Shown piece after piece: positions 47,458 to 57,336 of a stretch of DNA of 64,000 bases (positions are counted from its first letter, which is position 1; each line of letters begins with the position of its first letter). The translations under genes and the position numbers were made by a program. Under the pieces are notes generated by a model. The model had not been told where the DNA came from. It saw only the letters and a program-made list of their open reading frames with translations, and did not search any database. Where the stretch lies: positions 116,113 through 180,112 of the forward strand of contig QCHA01000002.1 in NCBI GenBank assembly GCA_003279685.1. The letters are read 5' to 3'. Source of the DNA: Pelagibacteraceae bacterium AG-390-L03. Lineage in GTDB: Bacteria > Pseudomonadota > Alphaproteobacteria > Pelagibacterales > Pelagibacteraceae.

Positions 47458-48711
47458 TTATTTATTATTTTTAGAATAAATAGATTGAAGATAAAAACCT
47501 ACTGGTAAACTGTAAACTATCATTAGCCAATTATTGAAAAAATTACCATTAGGGGAAAATGGCCAAACAGTTATTAATATTCCAGCTAAAAGACAAACTT
47601 GATAATCTGACAAAGGTCTTTTTTGCCTAAAGAATATACATTTAAACTGTTTTAAAGCCGTAAATAAAACATAACAAAAAGCACTTAATAAAAATAAAAA
47701 TCCTATAATTCCAGTTTCAGCTAACAATTGGATATAAAAATTATGAGGATGCGTCCGGCAAGATCTTTCTTCAGCTACTTCATATCTTTCATCGTTACAT
47801 AAAACTCTATACATCTTAGGCCCATGTCCAAAAATGGGTTTTTCTTCAAACATGTTATAAGCTGTTCGTATAAGGTTGTCGTGGCCTTTAGTAAAAATAG
47901 TTTTCTCATTTGAGCTTTTAATTAAACCCATATTTTCAGCAGGCCACTTAATCATTCTATCACTTAATTGTGATGAGTTTAGAGTAATAACAACAACAAA
48001 AATAGTTGCTACAGTAAATGTAAACAACCTAAATTTTTGGTACTCCTTAATTAAGATAATTATAAATATTGTTGATAAATTTAAAAAAAAGAAAGAAGAT
48101 CGCTCACCAGATAGATAAATCAATACATCAACTAAAATAAATAAAAATCCTATAAAATAAATTTCAAATTTTTGCTTTTGTTTAACTAAAAATAACGCAA
48201 ATAATAATGGAAATAATCTAGATAAATACGAGCCCAAAATTTTTTCCTCGCCAAAAAAAGATGAAACTCTAGTACCAATAATTTTAAATCCTAATATATT
48301 TGCTCCTGTAAAATATTGAAAATAACCGTCCAAAACTAAAACTAAAAAACATAAAATTAAAACAAAATAAAAATACCTTAAAATATTTCTGTCTTTTTCA
48401 ATTAAATACCAAATATAACAACTAAAAATTCCTATTCTAAAATAAAATAAAGAACTTTCAAAACTTAGCATTGTATCTTGAGACACAAAGATACTAATTA
48501 AAATACAATATATGCAAAAAATAAAAAAAATAATTAGAGGTTTATTATTAAAATAGTTGAAATTATTTTTTTTAAATAAATAAAACAAAAAATATAAAGC
48601 AGAAGCACTAACAATTAGGTCAGGAAAAAAAGGTCCCCATATTAAAAAAGGAATAATAGATGTTATTATCAAATTAATCAGGATTGAATTATGATTTTTT
48701 ATATTATTCAT
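47458..48711 (-). CDS. O-antigen ligase/polymerase family membrane protein
   Basis: A 417-residue protein with roughly eleven hydrophobic helices and a large periplasmic loop near residues 250-330 carrying GHDNLIRTAYNMFEEKPIFG and CRTHPHNFYIQLLAETGIIG. The HxHN-type motif is that of the WaaL/Wzy_C family. It would attach O-antigen to lipid A-core or polymerise repeats; the two cannot be told apart by sequence alone. It lies between the Wzz-like and the CapD-like genes. Confidence 0.82.
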   Translation of the reverse strand: MNNIKNHNSILINLIITSIIPFLIWGPFFPDLIVSASALYFLFYLFKKNNFNYFNNKPLIIFFIFCIYCILISIFVSQDTMLSFESSLFYFRIGIFSCYIWYLIEKDRNILRYFYFVLILCFLVLVLDGYFQYFTGANILGFKIIGTRVSSFFGEEKILGSYLSRLFPLLFALFLVKQKQKFEIYFIGFLFILVDVLIYLSGERSSFFFLNLSTIFIIILIKEYQKFRLFTFTVATIFVVVITLNSSQLSDRMIKWPAENMGLIKSSNEKTIFTKGHDNLIRTAYNMFEEKPIFGHGPKMYRVLCNDERYEVAEERSCRTHPHNFYIQLLAETGIIGFLFLLSAFCYVLFTALKQFKCIFFRQKRPLSDYQVCLLAGILITVWPFSPNGNFFNNWLMIVYSLPVGFYLQSIYSKNNK

Positions 48712-48742
48712 AAAAAAATTTTAAAACTTATAATTAAATAAA

Positions 48743-50725
48743 TTATTTAGTCTTAATCCTTATAACTTTATTTTCTTTATTTTTGATTTCAGAGGTTTTT
48801 TTTAAATCATTTTGATAATTCAATTGTTCCTCATAAATGTGATCAACAATTTTTGAGTTTGATTTATACGAAGGAACTAATCTATTAAGCGTTTTTTTGA
48901 CATCAGCTGATCTATTACTTTCTATCAAAGTCGATAAATTTTCCAATTCTATTTTTAGCTGATTAAAAGGTATAAATGGATCTTGTGCTTTTTGTATTTT
49001 TTCATGATAAGTTTTTTGAGGATTGTCCCCCAACAATAGTTCTTCATATAATTTTTCACCTGGTCTAAGTCCTGTTATTTTAACCTCTATATCTCCTTCT
49101 AAGTTTTTAGTATCCTTAATTGTTAGCCCCGAAAGTTTAACCATTTTGTAGATTAATTCTCTAATTTTTACACTTTCACCCATATCTAAAACAAATACCT
49201 CGCAACCTTCTGACATTGCACCAGCCTGGATAACTAATTGAGCAGACTCAGCTATAGTCATAAAATAACGAGTAACTTCAGGGTGGGTTAAAGTTATTGG
49301 CCCCCCCTCTTTAATTTGCTTTTTAAATTTTGGAATTACAGAGCCTGATGATTGTAAAACGTTTCCAAAACGAACAATAGCAAATTTTGTAGTTCTATTT
49401 TGTTCATCAAAAAGTGATTGCACACAAATTTCAGCTAGTCTTTTGGTAGCTCCCATAATATTAGTTGACCGTACTGCTTTATCACTTGAAATTAGAACAA
49501 AATTGGAAACACTATTTTTTATCGCAACCTGCGCAATTGAAAAAGTTCCAAAGACATTATTTTTAACACTTTCACAAATATTTTCTTCAACTAAAGGTAC
49601 GTGCTTATAAGCAGCAGCATGATAAACTGTGTCTACTTTGAAAGTTTGAAACACCTCATTTATTCTTGATGAATTTTGAATATTAATTAATAATGGAATA
49701 ATTTTTATATTTGTTGAAATATTCTTTAACTCTTCATTAATTTTGTAGAGAGCAAATTCATTTAATTCTAAAAGTAATAATTTCTCTGGTTTTAATTTTA
49801 TAATTTGACGAGATATTTCTGAGCCAATAGAACCTCCAGCACCAGTAACTAATACAACTTTCGAGTGAATATTTTTTGATAATAATTCTAAATTTGGTTC
49901 TACTTGCTCCCTGTTTAACAGATCTTCAATAGTCAAATCTTTTATATCTGACACCGATATCTTACCATTAACAACATCTTGAATACTTGGTAAGGTTTTA
50001 ACTATTATTTTATATTTATTTAATTCATCAATGATTTGATTTCTCTTTATTCTATTTATTGATGGAAGAGCAAGTAAGACTATATCTATATTTTTTGAAA
50101 CTATCAATTTATCAATTTTTAATGGGTCATAAATAGTTTGCCCTAATAGTATTTGATTATGAAACTGCTGATCATCATCTAAAAAACCAACTACTCTCAT
50201 TTCAGGATTATTTTCTAAACTAGTTAATAATTGCCTTCCAGCATTGCCTGCTCCATAAATTAATACGTTTTTTTTGCTTTTAGAGTTTTTTTGCAAAGAA
50301 TTAACAAATAAATATCTAACAATTAATCTAGAACTTGAAATACCTAAAAATAATAACACAGGCTGAATTACACCAATTGATCTTGGAATACCTTGAATTC
50401 CATAAATCCCAATAACTGCAAAATATAACAATCCATATGCCAGTGAAGCAACAGCTACGGTTAAAATTATAGATGAGCCTATGAAACGAAACATTGTTTT
50501 ATATAAACCAGACAACCAAAATATAGGGATTGCTAGAAAAATTGAGATTAATACTGATAAAATTGTTACATCATTTATTTTAATAAATTCTTCTAGTCTT
50601 AAATAAAAAGCTAACCAAGTACATAAAATACACAAACCTAAATCAACAATTATTGCTATAATCTTTTTTGCATAACGAGGAATTGACAAAAAACTATTTG
50701 AGAGATCTTTAATGTAATTATTCAT
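48743..50725 (-). CDS. Membrane-anchored nucleotide-sugar 4,6-dehydratase (CapD/WbpM type)
   Basis: A 660-residue protein: four N-terminal transmembrane helices (about 20-145), a CoA-binding-like Rossmann domain (VLIYGAGNAGRQLLTSLENN) and a C-terminal SDR domain from about 290 with VTGAGGSIGSEISRQI, ISSDKAVRSTNIMGATKR and VRFGNVLQSSGSVIPKF. The M in IMGATK replaces the usual catalytic Tyr, as in WbpM-type enzymes. They convert UDP-GlcNAc to the 4-keto-6-deoxy sugar for QuiNAc, FucNAc or bacillosamine. Substrate is inferred. Confidence 0.9.
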   Translation of the reverse strand: MNNYIKDLSNSFLSIPRYAKKIIAIIVDLGLCILCTWLAFYLRLEEFIKINDVTILSVLISIFLAIPIFWLSGLYKTMFRFIGSSIILTVAVASLAYGLLYFAVIGIYGIQGIPRSIGVIQPVLLFLGISSSRLIVRYLFVNSLQKNSKSKKNVLIYGAGNAGRQLLTSLENNPEMRVVGFLDDDQQFHNQILLGQTIYDPLKIDKLIVSKNIDIVLLALPSINRIKRNQIIDELNKYKIIVKTLPSIQDVVNGKISVSDIKDLTIEDLLNREQVEPNLELLSKNIHSKVVLVTGAGGSIGSEISRQIIKLKPEKLLLLELNEFALYKINEELKNISTNIKIIPLLINIQNSSRINEVFQTFKVDTVYHAAAYKHVPLVEENICESVKNNVFGTFSIAQVAIKNSVSNFVLISSDKAVRSTNIMGATKRLAEICVQSLFDEQNRTTKFAIVRFGNVLQSSGSVIPKFKKQIKEGGPITLTHPEVTRYFMTIAESAQLVIQAGAMSEGCEVFVLDMGESVKIRELIYKMVKLSGLTIKDTKNLEGDIEVKITGLRPGEKLYEELLLGDNPQKTYHEKIQKAQDPFIPFNQLKIELENLSTLIESNRSADVKKTLNRLVPSYKSNSKIVDHIYEEQLNYQNDLKKTSEIKNKENKVIRIKTK

Positions 50726-50876
50726 AAAATTTAAATTAAAATAAATTCTTAACGTTAAGCATTTAAACGAAATATTATATTATTTTAATTTAACATTAAA
50801 CAATTAAGATATAATTAAAAATTTAGACTAAAAATAAAATTATTCTAAATTAAAAATTTAGATTTTTGTGACTAAT

Positions 50877-51437
50877 TTAATGGTTTATTCCATCTCTTTT
50901 AAAAACTTTTAAAAGTGTCATCCAAAGAATTTTCATATCAAACAAGATTGATCGATTTTTTAAATACTCAACTTCTAACAATACTTTATCTGGAATTGAT
51001 AATTTATCTCTTCCATTAACCTGGGCCCAACCAGTAATTCCAGGTAACAAACTATTTATACCATTTTTAGTACGTAACTCTATCAAATCATATTGATTAT
51101 AAAGTGCAGGTCGTGGGCCTACAAAACTCATATCTCCTTTTAATACTGATAACAATTGAGGAAGTTCATCTAAACTTGATCTACGCAAAAAACCTCCTAT
51201 CGGTGATAAGTAAGAGTCTGGTTCATTCAAAAGATGTGTTGCTACCGTTGGTGTTTGAATTAACATTGATCTAAACTTTGGCATTTTAAAAACAGAATTA
51301 TTTTTACCAACCCTATCAGACCAATATATTGCTGGTCCCTTAGAAGTTAAACGAATTAAAACAAAGATTAATATCATAGGTAAAAATAAAATAGAAAAAA
51401 AAACAAAAACTAATAATAAATCAATAATTCGCTTCAT
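50877..51437 (-). CDS. Monotopic phosphoglycosyl transferase (initiating sugar transferase)
   Basis: A 186-residue minimal PglC/WcaJ-type enzyme. A hydrophobic N-terminal hairpin (KRIIDLLLVFVFFSILFLP) is followed by KMPKFRSM and the catalytic Asp-Glu in RRSSLDELPQLLSVLKGDMS, then FVGPRPALYNQY. It transfers a sugar phosphate to undecaprenyl phosphate and starts glycan assembly. Its probable substrate is the product of the neighbouring CapD-type pathway. Confidence 0.92.
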   Translation of the reverse strand: MKRIIDLLLVFVFFSILFLPMILIFVLIRLTSKGPAIYWSDRVGKNNSVFKMPKFRSMLIQTPTVATHLLNEPDSYLSPIGGFLRRSSLDELPQLLSVLKGDMSFVGPRPALYNQYDLIELRTKNGINSLLPGITGWAQVNGRDKLSIPDKVLLEVEYLKNRSILFDMKILWMTLLKVFKRDGINH

Positions 51438-51442
51438 CGAAT

Positions 51443-52567
51443 TTAATTTATATCACGATTTATAGCTTCGACAGATTTAATATATTTACTTATTACAATT
51501 GTTTCGTCAAACTCTTTAACTATTTTTCTTCTCCCAGCTTTTCCCATAGCATTTCTTTGTTCATTCGTAAGATTTAGTATTTTTTCCATTTTATCTGCTA
51601 GGTCCCTAGGATTTTTCTCTTCACACAAGTACCCGTTAACTCCATCATTTACTACATCTCGACAGCCAACTGTGTTAGTCGTAATAATTGGCTTTTGCAT
51701 ACTTGCGCCTTCAAGAAGCACTCTAGGAGTTCCCTCTCTATAAAATGAGGGAAGCACGATACAATCAGCCTTAGTTATTTCAACTCTTACATCATCGCTA
51801 TCTCCTAAATAATTTACGAATCCCTCATTCACCCATATATCCATTTGTTTTTTTGATATAGCTGTTGGACTTTCCATATCTAGATAACCTAATAGTTGAA
51901 AATCTACATTTTGATACCGTTCTTTAATGAGCTTTGCAGCTTCTACAAAATCCTTAACTCCTTTTGCCCAAAGCATTCTAGATATTAACAAAAATTTAAA
52001 CACACCATTATCTTTTTTTTTTACAGGTTTAAACTTTTCAATATCCACACCGCTTCCTGGAAGTACTTCGCATTTATCTTTTTGTATTAATTTTTCATCT
52101 ACAAACATTTTAAAATCATTTTTATTTTGAAAAAATATTTTTATAGCTTTTTTTTGAGAAAATTTATAAAGGCTTTTAGCAATTTTAGTTATAAAATTTT
52201 GATTTATAAAAAGTGTACCTAGTCCTGCTATATTGCTAATTGATGGAATTTTTAATATATTAGCCGCTATAGTACCATATATATTTGGCTTAATATTGTA
52301 ATGACAAATAATATCTGGCCTTACATTTTTATAAACTTTATATAAATTATAGATTAATTTTAAGTCTTCTATAGGATTAATTCCTTTGGAATTGATCGAA
52401 ACATCTTGAAACTCAAAATGTTTTTTTATGATTTCGCTATATTTATCGTAAGGCGATATGAAGACAACCTGGTACCCAGACTTTTTAAATGCAAAAGCAA
52501 GATTTGCTCTAAAATTCCATGCAGACCATGAATTATTAACTACTATTGCTATTTTTTTTCTTATCAA
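51443..52567 (-). CDS. Glycosyltransferase family 4
   Basis: A 374-residue GT-B enzyme. The N-terminal half has VNNSWSAWNFRANLAFAFKK and VRPDIICHYNIKPNIYGTIA; the C-terminal half has FLLISRMLWAKGVKDFVEAA and the EX7E-like region YREGTPRVLLEGASMQKPII. It likely adds the second sugar on the lipid carrier, since it lies five bases upstream of the initiating transferase. Donor and linkage are unknown. Confidence 0.9.
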   Translation of the reverse strand: MIRKKIAIVVNNSWSAWNFRANLAFAFKKSGYQVVFISPYDKYSEIIKKHFEFQDVSINSKGINPIEDLKLIYNLYKVYKNVRPDIICHYNIKPNIYGTIAANILKIPSISNIAGLGTLFINQNFITKIAKSLYKFSQKKAIKIFFQNKNDFKMFVDEKLIQKDKCEVLPGSGVDIEKFKPVKKKDNGVFKFLLISRMLWAKGVKDFVEAAKLIKERYQNVDFQLLGYLDMESPTAISKKQMDIWVNEGFVNYLGDSDDVRVEITKADCIVLPSFYREGTPRVLLEGASMQKPIITTNTVGCRDVVNDGVNGYLCEEKNPRDLADKMEKILNLTNEQRNAMGKAGRRKIVKEFDETIVISKYIKSVEAINRDIN

Positions 52568-52617
52568 GTCACTTTTCCTTTGTCATTAAATTTACTCTAA
52601 TAAGGTATTAAAGTGTC

Positions 52618-53721
52618 TTAATTCTTTACCTTTTTTTTTATGTATTTTGAATAAAAATAAAACAAAAAAACAACTAAGAATGCATAAAACCTCTCACGAT
52701 ATCTTAGGGCACTTCCTGGATTGAACACACCACTAGGATAATTTGCAAATAATATCCAAAAAATAACTATTAACGTTAGGGCAAATACAAAGATATTTAA
52801 TCTATATGTTTTTAAAGTTTTTCTTAAGAACATCCATATAAAAAAAACAAAAAAACAAAAAATAATTAAACTTTCTATGAATGCTATGGATTGAATTGGT
52901 TTTTGTAATATTTCAGAAAATGTTGGGCCCCAAAAGCTTAACAACATTCCATAAGGAGCATTCCAAAAAATATCATTTTCATTGACAAATATTGTGTTTT
53001 CTCTCGTACTTCCTACTGCTAATGAAAAATGCTTAACAACATCAAAACTCATCTCATTAATAGCATCTCTATAAATATAAAAAAGAAAAGCGGTTAAAAT
53101 AAAATGAAGTAATAATAAGATTAGTTTACCATTTCCCTTAAGATAAAAATTATTTGTTATAAAGATAAAAATAAAGACTGATATTATAGCTGCAGCATAA
53201 TATGGAGTAAAAAAGAATAATAAGTAGAAACTAAATAATTCAATTAGTTTTGGTTTAAATCTTTTTTTATTTAATATATCAATGATATATCCGCCAATAA
53301 TTCCCATATAAAAAACGCTCACGGCTTCTTTGCCAATCACAGAGCTGTAAACGCCAAATGTAGGAAAAGATAATAAAAACAAAATCCATAACAGTTGCTT
53401 GCTACTAAGCTGTAATCTTGAAACTGAATAATAAATTCCATAAAAGGCTAGGAGCATAAATGGTAAATTACCAAATACAGGACCTAAATATAAAGCAGAT
53501 GCATTACCAACAAATTCCAACATAATAGTTGAGTCCTTGAATATATATTCATAATTTCCAGCATTATCTCCACTCCATAACCCAAGATAAAGGGCTGTAT
53601 CACCTATTGTTCGATTCGGATTAATCAATTTTTGATAAATAAATATTGCAAAAAACATGTAAAACACCTTTACAAAAAAATAACTTAGCCAATATTTATT
53701 TACTCTTAATGAATACTTCAC
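52618..53721 (-). CDS. Polytopic membrane protein, EpsG/Wzy-like
   Basis: A 367-residue protein with about ten hydrophobic helices. Outside the membrane it has GDTALYLGLWSGDNAG, LGPVFGNLP and the conserved-looking C-terminal PGSALRYRERFYAFLVVF. The latter, with GKEAVSVFYMG, resembles EpsG-type or O-antigen polymerases. No firm family motif is visible. The location between glycosyltransferases supports a polymerase role. A second ligase/polymerase-like gene lies 4 kb away. Confidence 0.6.
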   Translation of the reverse strand: MKYSLRVNKYWLSYFFVKVFYMFFAIFIYQKLINPNRTIGDTALYLGLWSGDNAGNYEYIFKDSTIMLEFVGNASALYLGPVFGNLPFMLLAFYGIYYSVSRLQLSSKQLLWILFLLSFPTFGVYSSVIGKEAVSVFYMGIIGGYIIDILNKKRFKPKLIELFSFYLLFFFTPYYAAAIISVFIFIFITNNFYLKGNGKLILLLLHFILTAFLFYIYRDAINEMSFDVVKHFSLAVGSTRENTIFVNENDIFWNAPYGMLLSFWGPTFSEILQKPIQSIAFIESLIIFCFFVFFIWMFLRKTLKTYRLNIFVFALTLIVIFWILFANYPSGVFNPGSALRYRERFYAFLVVFLFYFYSKYIKKKVKN

Positions 53722-53901
53722 TCACTCTTTCTAATCTTTTAACGTTTTTAAATTTTTTTTAATTATTATTTGATCTTTATCTATCATTTTTATTAAATTA
53801 TTAATAAGATCTATTTGCTATTAATAATATACTATTATGTGCCTATTTATTTTTCATCTCTAATAATAATCAATACTTCTAGATAATAAAAATTTAATTT
53901 C

Positions 53902-56175
53902 CTAATTAAGTATCAATTTTACCATTTCTTTTAAGTCTTTATCTTGTTTTTTCTTTATTTTAAAATATTGTTTGATTGATCTTCGTTGTTGCATCTCATA
54001 ATTTAAGGACTGAAATTGTATAAGCTTATTAGTCATTTGTTTGATTGAATAAGGATTAAAATATAAAACAGAGTCCTCACAAATTTCTGGTACTGCTGAA
54101 TTTGATGAAGCAATTACTGGCGTTCCATATTTCATTGCTTCCAAAGGAGGATATCCAAATCCTTCATTTAAAGTGGGATAGAAAAATAAATGAGCATTTG
54201 CATAATATTCCTCAAGTTTTTCAGTAGTGACATAATCGTATATTTCAAAATTTTGCTTATTTTTAATCTGATTGAAAATTTTATCAGGAAGACCACCCAA
54301 GATTATAGCTTTAATATGTCTAAATTCCTTCTGCTGAAAGAATTTATCTAAGGCTAAAATTCCTCGATAAGAATTTTTAATCCATACAGATGCACTAACC
54401 ATTAGTATATATTTGAAATTATTCTTTTTTATTTTTGTTTTATTTGATGATTTTTCTGGTGAGTATAAAACTTTTATATTGCTTGTTTTTAGATCTGGAT
54501 AATAATGGATAATAGAATTTTTAGTATGATTTGAAACAACAATTAGATTGTCTTTATATTTTTTTAGAAATTTATAGTAGTCTTTTTTTCTATAATCAAA
54601 ATATTGATTATAAAATAAATTTTTTATAAATGTAATGAATCTTTGTTTTTGACTAATAAAATAATATTTTTCATATTCATCTTTTGGCATTTCAACGGGT
54701 CTTAATCCATGCACAACAGGCATGAATTGGATATTTTTTGGAATATTTATATTTCTTAAACCATATCCAAGACCTGAAAAAAATTTATCATAACTTTTTC
54801 GATTTAAAACATTTTTGATTTCATTTTTACTGTTAATTGAAATCAAATTTATAGAATATTTTTTAGATTGATTTTCGATTTCTTTATCTAATTCTACATT
54901 AGAATTATATACAGCATCAATTTTAACATTTTTATTTACAGCTGATTTAATCAAATGTTTAAAAACTACTTTTGTATATTCAGAACCACCATGTTTTTTT
55001 TCAATTGGATTTTGTGGTTGTGATGCTATTAAATCAAATAAAAGTTCTTTATTTTTTTTCTGTGTCTTAAACCATATCTCATTATAAGACTCCATCATTT
55101 TTCTAATATAAAAATTTTTTTTAATTCTTGATCTTGATTCATTTTTTCTTTCGTTCCATTTTATTTTTTTAAATTCCTTAAGTGCATTGTTGATTGCTAC
55201 TGCTAGCTTAATTGAATTATTAGGTGGAACTACCCAGCCAGTTTTGCCAACGATAGAAGAGGCCTCACCGACATCTGTAACTACACATGGCGTTCCACAA
55301 GCCATCGATTCTGCCACAACATTAGGGAAACCTTCACCAAAACTACTACTTTGTACGTAAATATCTATTCCATTCATTACTTGGTAAATATTATCATTTT
55401 GACCTAATAATTTTACATAATTAGATAATCTCAATTTATTAATTTCTGAGTTTAACTTGTGATTGTGTTTATCAATATTAGAACCAACTAAAACACACAA
55501 AAATTTTAAATTCTTAGATTTAAGATAAGAAAGTGCATTAAGTAAATTTGAATGATCTTTTTTTGGATCATAACGAGAAACATTTCCAATAATAGGTATT
55601 GATTTTTTGGACTTGATCTTTTTTTTAAAAATTATTTTTTGAAGTTTGCTCGGTCTCAAGATTGATAAATCATATCCATTAGGAATAAATCTTAATTTTT
55701 CCTTATCATAACCCTTCACTGTATAAAATTTCTTTGCTCTTTTTGAATTAACTATAATTAGTTTGGGTATAAAATATGACAATTTTACTAATAAATTTAT
55801 AATAAAGATGGTCTCTAATTTTGCTTTTCCAATACTAAAATTTGAATAACGAATATTCCAAATTATATTTTTGATCCCAGCTAATCGAGCAGCGAGACCT
55901 CCTATTAGGTCAGCATGAACAAGCCAAGTTTGAACGACATCGGGCCTTAAAGATCTTAATAATTCTACAAAAAATAAAAATTTATTAAATGAATAAAACT
56001 TTAATTTTAAACAATAAACTTTAATATCTAAATTATTTAATAAAGATAAGTATTTTCCAGTACCTGTTAATGAAATTACAATATGTTCATTTTGTTTATC
56101 ATATTTACAAATTTTATACAATGTGTGCTCTGCACCACCATCTTGAAGACTTGTGATAATATGAATAACTTTCAT
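53902..56175 (-). CDS. Bifunctional protein with two GT4 glycosyltransferase domains
   Basis: A 757-residue protein of two GT-B units. Domain 1 (about 1-370) has VIHIITSLQDGGAEHTLYK, VVQTWLVHADLIGGLAARLA and SSFGEGFPNVVAESMACGTP. Domain 2 (about 375-757) has KKHGGSEYTKVVFKHL, YILMVSASVWIKNSYRGILA and TLNEGFGYPPLEAMKYGTPV. Both retain the glutamate-rich donor-site pattern, so both may be active. The two halves are in one frame with no sign of stop loss. It probably adds two sugars in sequence. Confidence 0.88.
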   Translation of the reverse strand: MKVIHIITSLQDGGAEHTLYKICKYDKQNEHIVISLTGTGKYLSLLNNLDIKVYCLKLKFYSFNKFLFFVELLRSLRPDVVQTWLVHADLIGGLAARLAGIKNIIWNIRYSNFSIGKAKLETIFIINLLVKLSYFIPKLIIVNSKRAKKFYTVKGYDKEKLRFIPNGYDLSILRPSKLQKIIFKKKIKSKKSIPIIGNVSRYDPKKDHSNLLNALSYLKSKNLKFLCVLVGSNIDKHNHKLNSEINKLRLSNYVKLLGQNDNIYQVMNGIDIYVQSSSFGEGFPNVVAESMACGTPCVVTDVGEASSIVGKTGWVVPPNNSIKLAVAINNALKEFKKIKWNERKNESRSRIKKNFYIRKMMESYNEIWFKTQKKNKELLFDLIASQPQNPIEKKHGGSEYTKVVFKHLIKSAVNKNVKIDAVYNSNVELDKEIENQSKKYSINLISINSKNEIKNVLNRKSYDKFFSGLGYGLRNINIPKNIQFMPVVHGLRPVEMPKDEYEKYYFISQKQRFITFIKNLFYNQYFDYRKKDYYKFLKKYKDNLIVVSNHTKNSIIHYYPDLKTSNIKVLYSPEKSSNKTKIKKNNFKYILMVSASVWIKNSYRGILALDKFFQQKEFRHIKAIILGGLPDKIFNQIKNKQNFEIYDYVTTEKLEEYYANAHLFFYPTLNEGFGYPPLEAMKYGTPVIASSNSAVPEICEDSVLYFNPYSIKQMTNKLIQFQSLNYEMQQRRSIKQYFKIKKKQDKDLKEMVKLILN

Positions 56176-56215
56176 GTGTTCACACCATAAACTTTATTTG
56201 ATTGAATAAAATATT

Positions 56216-57298
56216 TCATTTTAATGTTTTTAAAATCGGCTCAAAAACATTTTTTTCGGAAAATATTTTCGCTTTTGTTATACACTTTTGCTCATAATAT
56301 TTATAATCATCTATAAATTTAGCAAGATTGTAATAAAACTTTTGATCATTCAGGTCTTCTGACTCAAAAGTTATACCCGTCTCATCATTAAACTTTTCAA
56401 CAAATTCTCTGCAAAATCCTGATGATTTGGTTACTATTGCAGGCATACCTCTTGCATGAGACTCTAAAATTGTTGTAGCAAATCCTTCATGATAACTACT
56501 AATAACAAAACATTTTCCTGAATCATAAACTTCTGGCAGTTCTTCTCTTTTTATCCAATCAAGTAAAATTACATTATCACTTAAACCTTTTTTTAAAATT
56601 ATATCTTCAATATTTTTTTTTTCTGGTCCTCTGCCAACAATGAGTGCATTATATTTTCTAGCTGAATTATTATTCATATTCTTTAATAAATCTAAGAACA
56701 AAGGAATATTCTTTTCCCTTGAAAGCCTCGCAATTATTACAAAATCATATTTTTTAGTGTCTTTTTTTTTGGGCGTATCAAAAAACCAGTCCGGCACATA
56801 ATTACCAATAAATTTAACTTTATCTTTACCAAATACATCTTGATTTCTTTTGCCTACACTAAAGATAATGTTGCAAAATTTAGATGTGAATTTTAGTAAA
56901 TAGTATTGAAAAATAGAGTGTCCAAAATTATTTTCATTACGCTTTTGAAGATTTAGATGAAGTAATGAAATCACATTATATCCATATATTTTAAAAATAG
57001 GCGCTAACCATAAAGTTGATAGATCATTTAATATAATATTTTTAAAATTTTCTTTTTTGTATTTTCTTGCAACTGCTATTGCTGAAAAAAATCTTTTTTT
57101 TTTTGATTGAACACTATCCATCTTTTTTGTAGGGCAAGTGAAACTTTCAGGTTGAGAAGAAAAGATATACATCTCAACACCTTTTAAATTCATATATTTA
57201 CACAATTGTTCAATATAAATTAGTCCACCACCCCAAATATCATGTGTTGTTGAATAAATCAGCGTTTTAGCTTTTATTACTTTTGATAAATCTTTCAT
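56216..57298 (-). CDS. Glycosyltransferase family 4
   Basis: A 360-residue GT-B enzyme with an N-terminal acceptor half (TLIYSTTHDIWGGGLIYIEQ) and a C-terminal donor half with DFVIIARLSREKNIPLFLDL, ALIVGRGPEKKNIEDI and SSYHEGFATTILESHARGMP. The last carries the EX7E pattern of the family. It starts 39 bases from the stop of the neighbouring GT2 gene. Substrates unknown. Confidence 0.88.
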   Translation of the reverse strand: MKDLSKVIKAKTLIYSTTHDIWGGGLIYIEQLCKYMNLKGVEMYIFSSQPESFTCPTKKMDSVQSKKKRFFSAIAVARKYKKENFKNIILNDLSTLWLAPIFKIYGYNVISLLHLNLQKRNENNFGHSIFQYYLLKFTSKFCNIIFSVGKRNQDVFGKDKVKFIGNYVPDWFFDTPKKKDTKKYDFVIIARLSREKNIPLFLDLLKNMNNNSARKYNALIVGRGPEKKNIEDIILKKGLSDNVILLDWIKREELPEVYDSGKCFVISSYHEGFATTILESHARGMPAIVTKSSGFCREFVEKFNDETGITFESEDLNDQKFYYNLAKFIDDYKYYEQKCITKAKIFSEKNVFEPILKTLK

Positions 57299-57336
57299 TA
57301 TTTTGTAAACAAATTATTTATAATTTTTAATTATCA

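Noticed and set aside
50726..50876. Possible regulatory RNA before the CapD-like gene
   Set aside because: Almost pure A/T with no structure beyond chance.
53722..53901. Possible small RNA or gene in the 180-base gap
   Set aside because: AT-rich sequence with no stable hairpin, no clear promoter and no open frame of note.
53902..56175. Two glycosyltransferase genes fused by a sequencing error
   Set aside because: The frame is continuous through a normal linker, with no homopolymer or missing stop at the junction.
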